Shown piece after piece: positions 56,928-64,000 of a DNA stretch of 64,000 nt. Position numbers and translations under genes: made by a program. Location: positions 5,284,501 to 5,348,500 of the forward strand of contig NZ_CP049910.1 in the NCBI RefSeq assembly GCF_011305995.1, given 5' to 3'. The stretch's first letter is position 1. Every line of letters begins with the position of its first letter. The notes below the pieces were generated by a model that made no database searches, was not told the origin of the DNA, and saw only the letters and a program-made list of their open reading frames with translations. The DNA comes from Diaphorobacter sp. HDW4A (lineage in GTDB: Bacteria; Pseudomonadota; Gammaproteobacteria; Burkholderiales; Burkholderiaceae_C).

Positions 56928-59696
56928 ATGTCTGTTGTGTCGTCGTCCGTCGATTCTTCTTCCCCCGCTGTGGCCCCCATGCGCCTGTCGGGCCTTGAGC
57001 CGGTATTCATCGGCGAAGGTTCGCTCTTCGTGAACGTGGGCGAGCGCACCAATGTGACCGGCTCCAAGGCCTTCGCTCGCATGATCCTGAACGAGCAGTA
57101 CGAAGAGGCTCTGGCCGTCGCCCGCCAGCAGGTGGAGAACGGCGCGCAGGTCATCGACGTGAACATGGACGAGGCCATGCTGGACAGCAAGGCCGCGATG
57201 GTGCGCTTTCTGAACCTGATCGCCTCCGAGCCCGACATCGCGCGCGTGCCTATCATGGTGGACAGCTCCAAGTGGGAAGTCATCGAAGCCGGTCTGCGCT
57301 GCATTCAGGGCAAGGGCATCGTCAATTCGATCTCGATGAAAGAAGGCGTGGAGCAGTTCAAGGAACACGCCAAGCTGGTCAAGCGCTACGGCGCGGCGGC
57401 TGTGGTGATGGCCTTTGATGAAAAGGGCCAGGCCGACACTTACGAACGCAAGACCGAGATCTGCTCGCGCGCTTACCGCGTACTGGTGGATGAAGTGGGT
57501 TTTGCACCGGAAGACATCATCTTCGATCCGAACATCTTCGCCGTGGCCACCGGCATTGAAGAGCACAACAACTACGGCGTCGACTTCATCGAAGCCACGC
57601 GCTGGATCAAGCAGAACCTGCCGGGCGCGAAGGTCTCGGGTGGCGTCTCCAACGTGAGCTTCTCCTTCCGCGGCAACGACCCGGTTCGCGAGGCGATTCA
57701 CACCGTTTTTCTGTACCACGCGATTCAGGCGGGCATGGACATGGGCATCGTCAACGCCGGCATGGTTGGCGTATATGACGACCTTGAGCCCGAGCTGCGC
57801 GAACGCGTGGAAGATGTGGTGCTCAACCGTCGCCCCGATGCTGCAGAACGACTGCTCGAAATCGCAGATCAGGCCAAGGGCGCCGCCAAGGACGACAGCA
57901 AGAAGCTCGAATGGCGCGGCACCCCGGAGCATCCCAAAACCGTGGGCGAGCGCCTGTCGCACGCGCTGGTGCACGGCATCACCGACTTCATTGTGGATGA
58001 CACGGAAGAGGCCTATCAGCAGATCGTGGTGAAGGGCGGCGGACGTCCGCTGCACGTGATCGAAGGCCCGCTGATGGACGGCATGAATATCGTCGGCGAC
58101 CTGTTCGGCGCGGGCAAGATGTTCCTGCCGCAGGTGGTGAAATCGGCCCGCGTGATGAAGCAGGCCGTGGCGCATCTGGTGCCCTACATCGAAGAAGAAA
58201 AGCGCCAGCAGGAAGCCGCGGGCCTCGATGTGTCGAGCAAGGGCAAGATCGTGATCGCCACCGTGAAGGGCGACGTGCACGACATCGGCAAAAACATCGT
58301 CACCGTGGTGCTTCAGTGCAATAACTTCGAAGTCATCAACATGGGCGTGATGGTGCCGTGCCACGAAATCCTGGCGCGCGCCAAGGCCGAAGGTGCCGAC
58401 ATCATCGGCCTCTCGGGCCTGATCACGCCGAGCCTGGAAGAGATGCAATACGTCGCTGGTGAAATGCACAAGGACGACTATTTCCGCATCAAGAAGATTC
58501 CGCTCTTGATCGGCGGCGCCACCTGCTCGCGCGTGCACACCGCCGTGAAGATCGCGCCCAATTACGAAGGCCCGGTGGTCTACGTGCCCGATGCCTCACG
58601 CAGCGTGAGCGTGGCGCAGAGCCTGCTCGGTGACAACAAGGAGACCTTTGTGGCTGGCGTGCTCTCCGACTACGACAAGGTGCGTACCCAGCATGCCAAC
58701 AAGAAGAAGGTACCGCTGTGGACGCTGGAGCAGGCCCGCGCCAACGCCACCCCGGTGGACTTCGCCGCGCACCCGCCCGTCGCCCCGCGTGCGATGGGCC
58801 GCCGCGTGTTCAAGAATTTCGATCTCGCCGAGATCGCTGCGTACATCGACTGGGGCCCCTTCTTCCAGACCTGGGATCTCGCCGGCGCCTACCCCGCGAT
58901 CCTCGACGATGAAATCGTCGGCGTTGAAGCCCGCAAGGTGCTGGCCGACGCGCAGGCCATGCTCAAGAAGATCATCGAAGGCCGCTGGCTGCAGGCCAAC
59001 GGCGTGATGGGCCTCTTCCCAGCCAACCGCGTGGGTGATGACATCGAGTTCTACGCCGATGAATCACGCAGCCAGGTGCTGATGACTTGGTACGGTATGC
59101 GCCAGCAGACCGAAAAGACCGCGATTGAAGGCGTGATGCGTCCCAGCCGCTGCCTGAGCGACTTCGTCGCCCCGAAGGAATCCGGCATCAAGGACTATGC
59201 CGGCCTTTTTGCCGTGACTGCCGGCATCGGCGCGGAAAAGAAGGACAAGGAATTCGACGCGGCGCTGGACGACTACTCCGGCATCATGTTCAAGGCTTTG
59301 GCCGACCGTCTGGCCGAAGCCTTTGCAGAATGCCTGCACCAACGTGTTCGCAAGGACCTGTGGGGCTACTCCGCTGATGAAAATTTGAGCAACGCCGAGT
59401 TGATCAAAGAGCAATACAAGGGCATCCGCCCCGCTCCAGGCTACCCCGCCTGCCCCGATCACACGGCCAAGGTTGACTTGTTCAAGGTGCTCGACGCGAA
59501 CGAGATCGGCATGCAGCTCACCGAAAGCCTGGCCATGTTCCCGGCCTCGAGCGTGAGCGGGTTCTACATTGGCAATCCTGACTCCACCTACTTCAACGTG
59601 GGGCAGATCGGCGAAGATCAATTGGTGGACATGGCCGAGCGACGCGGGATGGATGTGGAAGTGCTGCGCCGGGCGCTGTCGCCGAATCTGGGGTGA
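56928..59696 (+). CDS. metH: Cobalamin-dependent methionine synthase, lacking the homocysteine domain
   Basis: Methionine synthase module of 922 residues that handles methyltetrahydrofolate, cobalamin and reactivation. The ATG at 56928 is 5 bases after AGGTGA; the in-frame extension to 56661 runs through the riboswitch and is not coding. In order there are a pterin-binding domain ([20 protein letters not shown]), a helical cap, a B12 domain with the axial-His motif [10 protein letters not shown], and a C-terminal AdoMet activation domain ([15 protein letters not shown]). The usual N-terminal homocysteine-binding barrel of about 330 residues is absent. A separate homocysteine methyltransferase gene is expected elsewhere, as is common in Burkholderiales. 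Confidence 0.95.
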   Translation: MSVVSSSVDSSSPAVAPMRLSGLEPVFIGEGSLFVNVGERTNVTGSKAFARMILNEQYEEALAVARQQVENGAQVIDVNMDEAMLDSKAAMVRFLNLIASEPDIARVPIMVDSSKWEVIEAGLRCIQGKGIVNSISMKEGVEQFKEHAKLVKRYGAAAVVMAFDEKGQADTYERKTEICSRAYRVLVDEVGFAPEDIIFDPNIFAVATGIEEHNNYGVDFIEATRWIKQNLPGAKVSGGVSNVSFSFRGNDPVREAIHTVFLYHAIQAGMDMGIVNAGMVGVYDDLEPELRERVEDVVLNRRPDAAERLLEIADQAKGAAKDDSKKLEWRGTPEHPKTVGERLSHALVHGITDFIVDDTEEAYQQIVVKGGGRPLHVIEGPLMDGMNIVGDLFGAGKMFLPQVVKSARVMKQAVAHLVPYIEEEKRQQEAAGLDVSSKGKIVIATVKGDVHDIGKNIVTVVLQCNNFEVINMGVMVPCHEILARAKAEGADIIGLSGLITPSLEEMQYVAGEMHKDDYFRIKKIPLLIGGATCSRVHTAVKIAPNYEGPVVYVPDASRSVSVAQSLLGDNKETFVAGVLSDYDKVRTQHANKKKVPLWTLEQARANATPVDFAAHPPVAPRAMGRRVFKNFDLAEIAAYIDWGPFFQTWDLAGAYPAILDDEIVGVEARKVLADAQAMLKKIIEGRWLQANGVMGLFPANRVGDDIEFYADESRSQVLMTWYGMRQQTEKTAIEGVMRPSRCLSDFVAPKESGIKDYAGLFAVTAGIGAEKKDKEFDAALDDYSGIMFKALADRLAEAFAECLHQRVRKDLWGYSADENLSNAELIKEQYKGIRPAPGYPACPDHTAKVDLFKVLDANEIGMQLTESLAMFPASSVSGFYIGNPDSTYFNVGQIGEDQLVDMAERRGMDVEVLRRALSPNLG

Positions 59697-59714
59697 GTTT
59701 TTACAAGCTCTCGT

Positions 59715-59734
59715 CTGTATTTTTAAAAATACAG
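59715..59734. other. 20-bp perfect palindrome after metH
   Basis: CTGTATTTTTAAAAATACAG begins 18 bases after the metH stop. It could fold as a short hairpin or act as a protein-binding dyad. With no loop or following T run it is a poor intrinsic terminator, although the plus strand around it is AT-rich. The rest of 59697-59847 shows no gene. Confidence 0.55.
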
Positions 59735-59847
59735 GCCATGGCTTGTCAAAGACGAGGCAATTCGAGTCTGGTTCACTGGAGAGGAGGACTGCACGGAACT
59801 CGTCTGACGGGCTCCGGTGGTGCTACTTGACTGGAAAAGGCGGCATG

Positions 59848-59884
59848 AAAAAAGGTGTTCGGGCCGTGCATGCCAGAACACCTT
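59848..59884 (-). terminator. Rho-independent terminator of the glycerophosphodiesterase gene
   Basis: Read on the minus strand, AAGGTGTTC and GAACACCTT form a 9-bp stem around a 15-base loop and run into TTTTTT, 57 bases after the stop codon at 59942. Confidence 0.8.
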
Positions 59885-59941
59885 GATGAGGGCGTTTCCC
59901 GAGACGGCGGTGGACCCGTGGTCTACCGCGTCAAGTCAGCC

Positions 59942-61306
59942 TCAGGGAACCAAGCCCAACTCCTTGTCATAAGCCTTGCGCGCGGTCACGCCCGTGTTCG
60001 CGAAGTCGGTGAACACGCCGTCGATGCCAAGGCGGAAGTAGGTCAGAAATTCCGCGACGGGGTCGCCCTTGTAGATGCCTGCCAGACGACCGGGTTCGTT
60101 GCGGAAGGTGAAGCTGTGCACCACGAGGCCGGCTTTGTGGGCGTTGGCGATGAGGCCGGTGTCCTTGAGGGTGTTCACGTCCTTGAGGCCCGCGCCTTCT
60201 TTGTAGGGGACGATCGAGTGCGCGAGCACTTCCGGCTTCCAGGGGCCGATGCCGTCGGCGTAGGTCTTGATCTCGGCAAGGCCTGCAGGGGTGAGCATGA
60301 CGGCGAAGGTGCGCGCGTCGCCCGCGAGGGTCCAGCTGTAGGGACGGCCGCTGATGAAGGTCCATTCATCACTGGTGATGAAGATCATCGAACCGTCTTT
60401 GTAGTTGATGTCGTTGCCGTCAACGAGCTGCACGCCCTTGGCCTTCATGCCTGCCTTGCGCAGGTATTTGAGGCTGGCGGGGTCGAAGCTCTGGATGTAG
60501 ATCGGCGAGTCGTTGGTGTTGAGCTTGTTCTTTTCGAGCAGCGCCATGACGGCGTCTTCGAGTGGCGAGCTTCCGGGCTTGCCGCAGCCGTTGGCGATGG
60601 CTTGTTGATTGTTCCAGTAGGGGTTCTTGGTTTCGGCGTAGACGGAGATGGTGCGCTTTTGCTCTTTCCCCTTGGCCACGGCGATGTCGATCACATCCTG
60701 TGCGCTGATGATCGGCAGCTTGCCATTCCATTCGGTGGGGCGCTCGCTGGCGTTGTCGAGAATCTTGCCGCCGATCCAGTTGCGCAGCTCCGCCATGGTG
60801 AAGTCGGTGATGGACCAATCGTTGGTGTGGTCTTCACCGTCGACGACAAGCGGCTTGAGCACGGACTTGGGATCGTTCGGATCGATTTGGTCCGACAGGT
60901 ACTGCGCAGGTCCATTCGCTGCGATGGCAGGGTACTTCACGTTGACCATCACGCCCTTGGTGGTGCGCTTGCGGCTGGCGACATCGGCATTGGTCTTGGC
61001 GACGTCGGCGATGTTGGTGTTGTCACCGAGCCAGGCGTTGTGGCGCGCAACAAGTTGGCAGTCGCGCGTGAGGTGCATGTCCAGCTCGATCATGTCGGCA
61101 CCGGCGTCTGCGGCCTTTTCGTAGGCCATGCGGGTCTGTTCGGGGTAGTAGCCCGAGAGGCCTCGGTGCGCGATGATCTGCGGCGCCGAGCCGTTCAGGG
61201 TGCTGTAGGGAGTTTCATACCCGCCCCCGCAGGCGGTGAGGGTGAGCGCAGCGCAAGCGGCCGCAGCGAAGGAGGCAAGCCGGAATGTTGGAGTGAGCTT
61301 TTTCAT
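59942..61306 (-). CDS. Glycerophosphodiester phosphodiesterase lipoprotein (GlpQ-like)
   Basis: An outer- or inner-membrane lipoprotein of 454 residues that releases glycerol-3-phosphate from phospholipid head groups. The signal peptide ends in a lipobox, TLTAC (Cys26). The catalytic His of PQIIAHRG, the acidic pair in GADMIELDMHLTRD and the second His of ARHNAWLGD are all present. YAETKNPYWNN and IYIQSFDPASLKYLRKAGMK complete the TIM-barrel metal site. The length fits periplasmic GlpQ-type enzymes with insertions. A Pho-box-like site lies 100 bases upstream, suggesting induction by phosphate limitation. A terminator follows. Confidence 0.92.
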   Translation of the reverse strand: MKKLTPTFRLASFAAAACAALTLTACGGGYETPYSTLNGSAPQIIAHRGLSGYYPEQTRMAYEKAADAGADMIELDMHLTRDCQLVARHNAWLGDNTNIADVAKTNADVASRKRTTKGVMVNVKYPAIAANGPAQYLSDQIDPNDPKSVLKPLVVDGEDHTNDWSITDFTMAELRNWIGGKILDNASERPTEWNGKLPIISAQDVIDIAVAKGKEQKRTISVYAETKNPYWNNQQAIANGCGKPGSSPLEDAVMALLEKNKLNTNDSPIYIQSFDPASLKYLRKAGMKAKGVQLVDGNDINYKDGSMIFITSDEWTFISGRPYSWTLAGDARTFAVMLTPAGLAEIKTYADGIGPWKPEVLAHSIVPYKEGAGLKDVNTLKDTGLIANAHKAGLVVHSFTFRNEPGRLAGIYKGDPVAEFLTYFRLGIDGVFTDFANTGVTARKAYDKELGLVP

Positions 61307-61405
61307 GGCATGTCACCAGAAGGGTTGAGGAGTCCGGCAGCGCCCCCGTCGAAATTCTGTCGCTTCACGGACGCCGCTGCCTGCTCGCCATATTCGAGCG
61401 TGGTT

Positions 61406-61423
61406 GTGAAAGAACTGTGACAG
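61406..61423 (-). promoter_or_regulatory. Pho box candidate upstream of the glycerophosphodiesterase
   Basis: On the minus strand CTGTCAC-AGTT-CTTTCAC matches the PhoB direct repeat (CTGTCAT, 4-base spacer, CTGTCAT) at 6 of 7 and 5 of 7 positions. It is oriented toward the phosphodiesterase start at 61306. Confidence 0.55.
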
Positions 61424-61545
61424 TCATAGTTGTATTTTTCTATGTACTGGTCAAGGGGGAAGTACCTGTGAACAGGACGCGACATACCACTCGCTCGCCG
61501 CCGGCAAAAAGCGCCGAGCGATTGGCGGATCAGCGTACGGGCGGT

Positions 61546-62103
61546 TCAGCGCACCAGCGGCGCCACTGCGCCATCAAGCTGGTCGCGCAGCTTGGTGCCT
61601 TGCTCGATCTTGGAGACGACCTTGCCGCTGCCATCCAGGACGATGGCGGTGGGCACGACCTGGATGCGCCCGAAGCCGCCGAAGTCGAAGTTGCGCAGCT
61701 TTTCCTGATCGCCGGTGGGCGCTGCGCGCATGGCGATCGGAAAGCCCATTTCTTTGGACTCCGCGATCTTTTTGCCGCGGAATTTGAAGGGGTCATCCAA
61801 GTCCACGAACAGCACCTGCAGACCCTTGTTGCGGTATTTGTGGAAGGCGTCGAGTACGGCGGGGCGGCCGTTGGCAACGCAGGGTGCGCACCAGTCCGCG
61901 CCGAAGTAGATGACCAGCGGCTTGCCCGCGTAGTTGGCCAGATTCACCGGTTGGCCGTTGACCAGCTCCAGCTGCTCCATGGGGCTGGGTTTTTCACCCA
62001 CCTCAGGCTGCCAGGCGTGGGACGCGCTGGACATGATCCAGCAGACGACGAACACGAGCAAGCCCACGTAGATATGCGTCTGCCTTTGCTTTTGTTTGCG
62101 CAT
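61546..62103 (-). CDS. TlpA/thioredoxin-like periplasmic protein
   Basis: A membrane-anchored or exported thioredoxin-fold protein of 185 residues. The ATG at 62103 follows GAGGAG; longer frames upstream lack a site. The N-terminal segment KQRQTHIYVGLLVFVVCWIM plus SSASHA is a signal peptide or anchor. The redox site is FGADWCAPCVANGRP (CxxC) and the cis-Pro region is IQVVPTAIVLDGSG. It belongs to the TlpA/ResA-like group that reduces disulfides, for example in cytochrome c maturation. The partner is unknown. It has no close operon neighbours. Confidence 0.88.
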   Translation of the reverse strand: MRKQKQRQTHIYVGLLVFVVCWIMSSASHAWQPEVGEKPSPMEQLELVNGQPVNLANYAGKPLVIYFGADWCAPCVANGRPAVLDAFHKYRNKGLQVLFVDLDDPFKFRGKKIAESKEMGFPIAMRAAPTGDQEKLRNFDFGGFGRIQVVPTAIVLDGSGKVVSKIEQGTKLRDQLDGAVAPLVR

Positions 62104-62241
62104 GATGCGTCTCCTCACAACGTGTGGAAAACGAGTGTAGGCACGTGGTACGGAATACAGCAATCGCGGGATCGAAGCGTTGCTGCGGTAACGAAAGTTA
62201 CTACCCAGTTCTGGGGATGGGCGAGAGACGCTCTCGCAATG

Positions 62242-62265
62242 AAAAAAGGAGCGCGAGGCTCCTTT
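62242..62265 (-). terminator. Rho-independent terminator of trpB
   Basis: On the minus strand AAAGGAGC-CTCGC-GCTCCTTT is followed by TTTC, 42 bases after the trpB stop. A second small hairpin, GCGAGAG-ACG-CTCTCGC (62221-62237), lies just beyond it. Confidence 0.8.
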
Positions 62266-62306
62266 GTGGTGTGGGCCTGCGACGAGCGCGGGCTCAGGAA
62301 TGGGTA

Positions 62307-63515
62307 TCAGAGGCCCAGCTTTTTAGCGACGTAGTCTGCATCCTTGTCACCGCGCCCGGAAAGGTTCACGAGGATGTTCACGTCCTTGCCCAGCGTCGGC
62401 GCTACGCGCATGGCCCAAGCGACTGCGTGCGAGCTTTCCAGCGCCGGGATGATGCCCTCCACGCGCGAGAGCGTCATGAAAGCGTTCAGCGTTTCCTGGT
62501 CGTCCACGCTCTGGTAGTCGACGCGGCCGATGTCCTTCAAGTAGCTGTGCTGTGGGCCGACGCCGGGGTAGTCCAGGCCCGAGGCAATGGAGTGCACGGC
62601 GGCGGGTGTGCCGTCTGCGTTTTCGAGCACGTAGCACTTCATGCCGTGGATCTCGCCGGGCTTGCCGACCGAGAGCGTGGCGGCGTGTTTGCCGGGTTTG
62701 TCCACGCCTTCACCGGCGGGCTCGACGCCGACGAGCTTGACGCTCTCGTCATTCAAAAAGGCGGTGAAGATGCCCATCGCGTTCGAGCCGCCTCCCACAC
62801 AGGCGCTCACGTAGTCGGGTAGCCTGCCGTACTTGGTCTGGAACTGCTCGCGCGCCTCGCGGCCGACGATGGACTGGAAGTCGCGCACCATCTTCGGGAA
62901 CGGGTGCGGGCCGACCACCGAGCCGATGGCGTAGATGGTGTTGACGGGGTCCTTGAGGTATTCCTCGAACGCGCTGTCCACCGCATCTTTCAGCGTTGCC
63001 TGGCCGCGTGTGACGGCCACCAGATTGCAGCCGAGGATGCGCATCTTGGTGACGTTGGGGTGTTCCTTCTCGATGTCCACTTGGCCCATGTGAATTTCGC
63101 AGGGAATGCCGACCAACGCACAGGCCGTCGCCAAGGCCACGCCATGCTGGCCCGCGCCGGTTTCGGCGATCACTTTGGTCTTGCCCATGAACTTGGCGAG
63201 CAGCGCTTCGCCAAGGCAGTGGTTGATCTTGTGCGCGCCGGTGTGGTTCAGGTCTTCGCGCTTCAAGTGGATCTGCGCTCCGCTCAGCTGCTCCGACAGG
63301 CGTTTGGCGTGGAAGATGGGGCTGGGGCGGCCCACATAGTCCTGGAACAGGTGCTGCAGCTCGTCCTGAAAATCCTTGCGCTGCACGATCTCGTCGTAGG
63401 CCGCTGCGATGTCGTCCATGGCCTTCTTCAGGTGTGGCGGTACGAGCTGGCCGCCATAGGCACCGAAGAATCCGTTGGCATCGGGCATGGCGGCGGCGTC
63501 TAGCTTGTGGGTCAT
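62307..63515 (-). CDS. trpB: Tryptophan synthase beta chain, stand-alone copy
   Basis: The PLP-dependent beta subunit, 402 residues, which joins indole and serine to make tryptophan. The ATG at 63515 follows GGGGAGA. The PLP lysine is in [17 protein letters not shown], the phosphate-binding glycines are [11 protein letters not shown], and [15 protein letters not shown] contains the catalytic Glu loop. All are standard for TrpB1. No trpA or trpF is adjacent; the gene stands between a GntR regulator and a TlpA-like gene. It may be a second, separately regulated copy or the sole copy displaced from the trp operon. The rest of the genome is needed to decide. Confidence 0.93.
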   Translation of the reverse strand: MTHKLDAAAMPDANGFFGAYGGQLVPPHLKKAMDDIAAAYDEIVQRKDFQDELQHLFQDYVGRPSPIFHAKRLSEQLSGAQIHLKREDLNHTGAHKINHCLGEALLAKFMGKTKVIAETGAGQHGVALATACALVGIPCEIHMGQVDIEKEHPNVTKMRILGCNLVAVTRGQATLKDAVDSAFEEYLKDPVNTIYAIGSVVGPHPFPKMVRDFQSIVGREAREQFQTKYGRLPDYVSACVGGGSNAMGIFTAFLNDESVKLVGVEPAGEGVDKPGKHAATLSVGKPGEIHGMKCYVLENADGTPAAVHSIASGLDYPGVGPQHSYLKDIGRVDYQSVDDQETLNAFMTLSRVEGIIPALESSHAVAWAMRVAPTLGKDVNILVNLSGRGDKDADYVAKKLGL

Positions 63516-63558
63516 TGTGGTGTCTCCCCGGGGCAGGTGTAGTGGAAAGAGGAAAGGG

Positions 63559-63575
63559 TGCAAGAAAATCTTGCA
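63559..63575. promoter_or_regulatory. Dyad TGCAAGA-AAA-TCTTGCA in trpB leader
   Basis: A perfect 7-bp inverted repeat with a 3-base centre, 43 bases upstream of the trpB start. It could be an operator for the GntR protein encoded just upstream, or a leader hairpin. Confidence 0.5.
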
Positions 63576-63599
63576 GCAACCCTCATTCATACCATAGCG

Positions 63600-63618
63600 G
63601 CGGCGCGTTTTGCGCCGC
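63600..63618. other. GC-rich hairpin between GntR and trpB genes
   Basis: GCGGCGC-GTTTT-GCGCCGC forms a perfect 7-bp stem 23 bases after the GntR stop. No T run follows on the minus strand, so termination would be inefficient and read-through into trpB is possible. Confidence 0.5.
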
Positions 63619-63641
63619 AGAGCACCCGTGAAAACGCGAAG

Positions 63642-64000
63642 TCAGCCGACGCGGCTGACGGGCGTCAGAGCGTTGCGCAAGCGGTTTGGCGCTTCTACTT
63701 CGGGCAAGGCCTCGGGTGCGAAAGCGAGTGATCGCTCCACCGTGCCGATGTGCTCGATCAGCAGTTGCTTGGCGGCTTCGGTGTCGCCCGCTTCGAGCGC
63801 CTGCACGATGCGCTCGTGCTCCGCGCACGACTGGCTCGCGCTGTGCGTGGACTGGTAGAGCGTGGCGGCCAGCGTGGTGCGCGCGGTCAGGTCACGCAGC
63901 GTGTCGGCCAGCAGCTTGTGGCCCATCTGTTCGGCCAGGCACACATGGAAATCCGCGAGGAGAAACGCGCGCGTGGCAGCGTCGGCCTCGTCGATGGCGT
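63642..64000 (-). CDS. GntR family regulator (FadR-type), C-terminal part only
   Basis: The frame is open to the window edge, so only the last 119 residues are visible and the DNA-binding domain is outside. The segment is an FCD effector domain: DAATRAFLLADFHVCLAEQM, then LADTLRDLTARTTL, CAEHERIVQALEAGD and AAKQLLIEHIGTVE. The conserved Asp and His residues bind a metal with the carboxylate ligand in this family. It reads toward trpB, 126 bases away on the same strand, and may regulate it. The ligand is unknown. Confidence 0.88.
   Translation of the reverse strand, partial: AIDEADAATRAFLLADFHVCLAEQMGHKLLADTLRDLTARTTLAATLYQSTHSASQSCAEHERIVQALEAGDTEAAKQLLIEHIGTVERSLAFAPEALPEVEAPNRLRNALTPVSRVG

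Noticed and set aside
59697..59850. tRNA or small RNA gene after metH
   Set aside because: A GGTTCAC-like string prompted a check, but no cloverleaf with acceptor and anticodon stems can be folded.
63642..63944. Complete small gene starting at 63944
   Set aside because: The apparent start is an internal GTG. The frame and FCD-domain similarity continue to the window edge, so it is the end of a larger GntR gene.

Overview
The window is about 64 kb of dense, GC-rich chromosome from a betaproteobacterium, most likely a member of the Comamonadaceae (Comamonas/Delftia/Acidovorax type). The evidence is four Bug-type (tripartite tricarboxylate transporter) periplasmic binding proteins without local TctA/TctB, five LysR regulators, a MetH that lacks the homocysteine domain and sits behind an S-adenosylhomocysteine (SAH) riboswitch, and a PACE efflux protein. 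No rRNA, tRNA, CRISPR array, transposase or integrase was seen.

Layout. 1-2284: end of an MmgE/PrpD gene and a Bug receptor. 2333-2514: copy A of an intergenic repeat. 2674-2922: small GlsB/YeaQ membrane protein. 3011-7142: MHS transporter and GMC oxidoreductase, divergent from an IclR regulator. 7178-7703: heptanucleotide tandem repeat and a hypothetical gene. 7753-9606: S9 peptidase. 9785-12848: FAD amine oxidase, YkvI-like transporter and XRE-cupin regulator. 12860-15016: Fsr-type efflux pump with a divergent AraC regulator. 15103-16844: a hypothetical gene and an AP2-like DNA-binding protein.

16989-26508 is an orphan type VI secretion (T6SS) vgrG cargo cassette: VgrG, DUF6484, DUF2169 adaptor, thiolase-fold protein, PAAR-like GHH/HNH nuclease effector, candidate immunity protein, TIGR02270 protein and a thioredoxin-like protein. 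From the 3' end of vgrG onward its base composition falls well below that of its surroundings. It resembles the vgrG1b-tse7-tsi7 locus of Pseudomonas aeruginosa.

26656-31537 carries glutamate dehydrogenase, a PPK2 polyphosphate kinase and a divergent MFS/LysR pair. 31669-34494 encodes a large repeat protein with an XrtH-type sorting segment near its N terminus and RTX/type I secretion signals at its C terminus. 34532-39833 holds a Bug receptor, a FAH-family hydratase, an inverted pair of the intergenic repeat (copies B and C), an amidohydrolase, and a LysR/PACE pair. 39915-44287 is a LysR gene followed by a three-subunit molybdenum hydroxylase with its own c-type cytochrome. 44494-47821 is a LysR, muconate-cycloisomerase-family enzyme and Bug receptor module.

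47834-54735 is a compact six-gene catabolic operon with a divergent LysR gene: Baeyer-Villiger monooxygenase, CoA transferase, patatin hydrolase, class II aldolase, ketopantoate-reductase-like enzyme and Bug receptor. 55883-59696 is a lipoprotein gene and riboswitch-controlled metH. 59942-64000 contains a glycerophosphodiesterase lipoprotein with a possible Pho box, a TlpA-like protein, a stand-alone trpB and the end of a GntR regulator. The overall picture is a metabolically versatile soil or water bacterium with many small regulated catabolic modules around an interbacterial-competition cassette.
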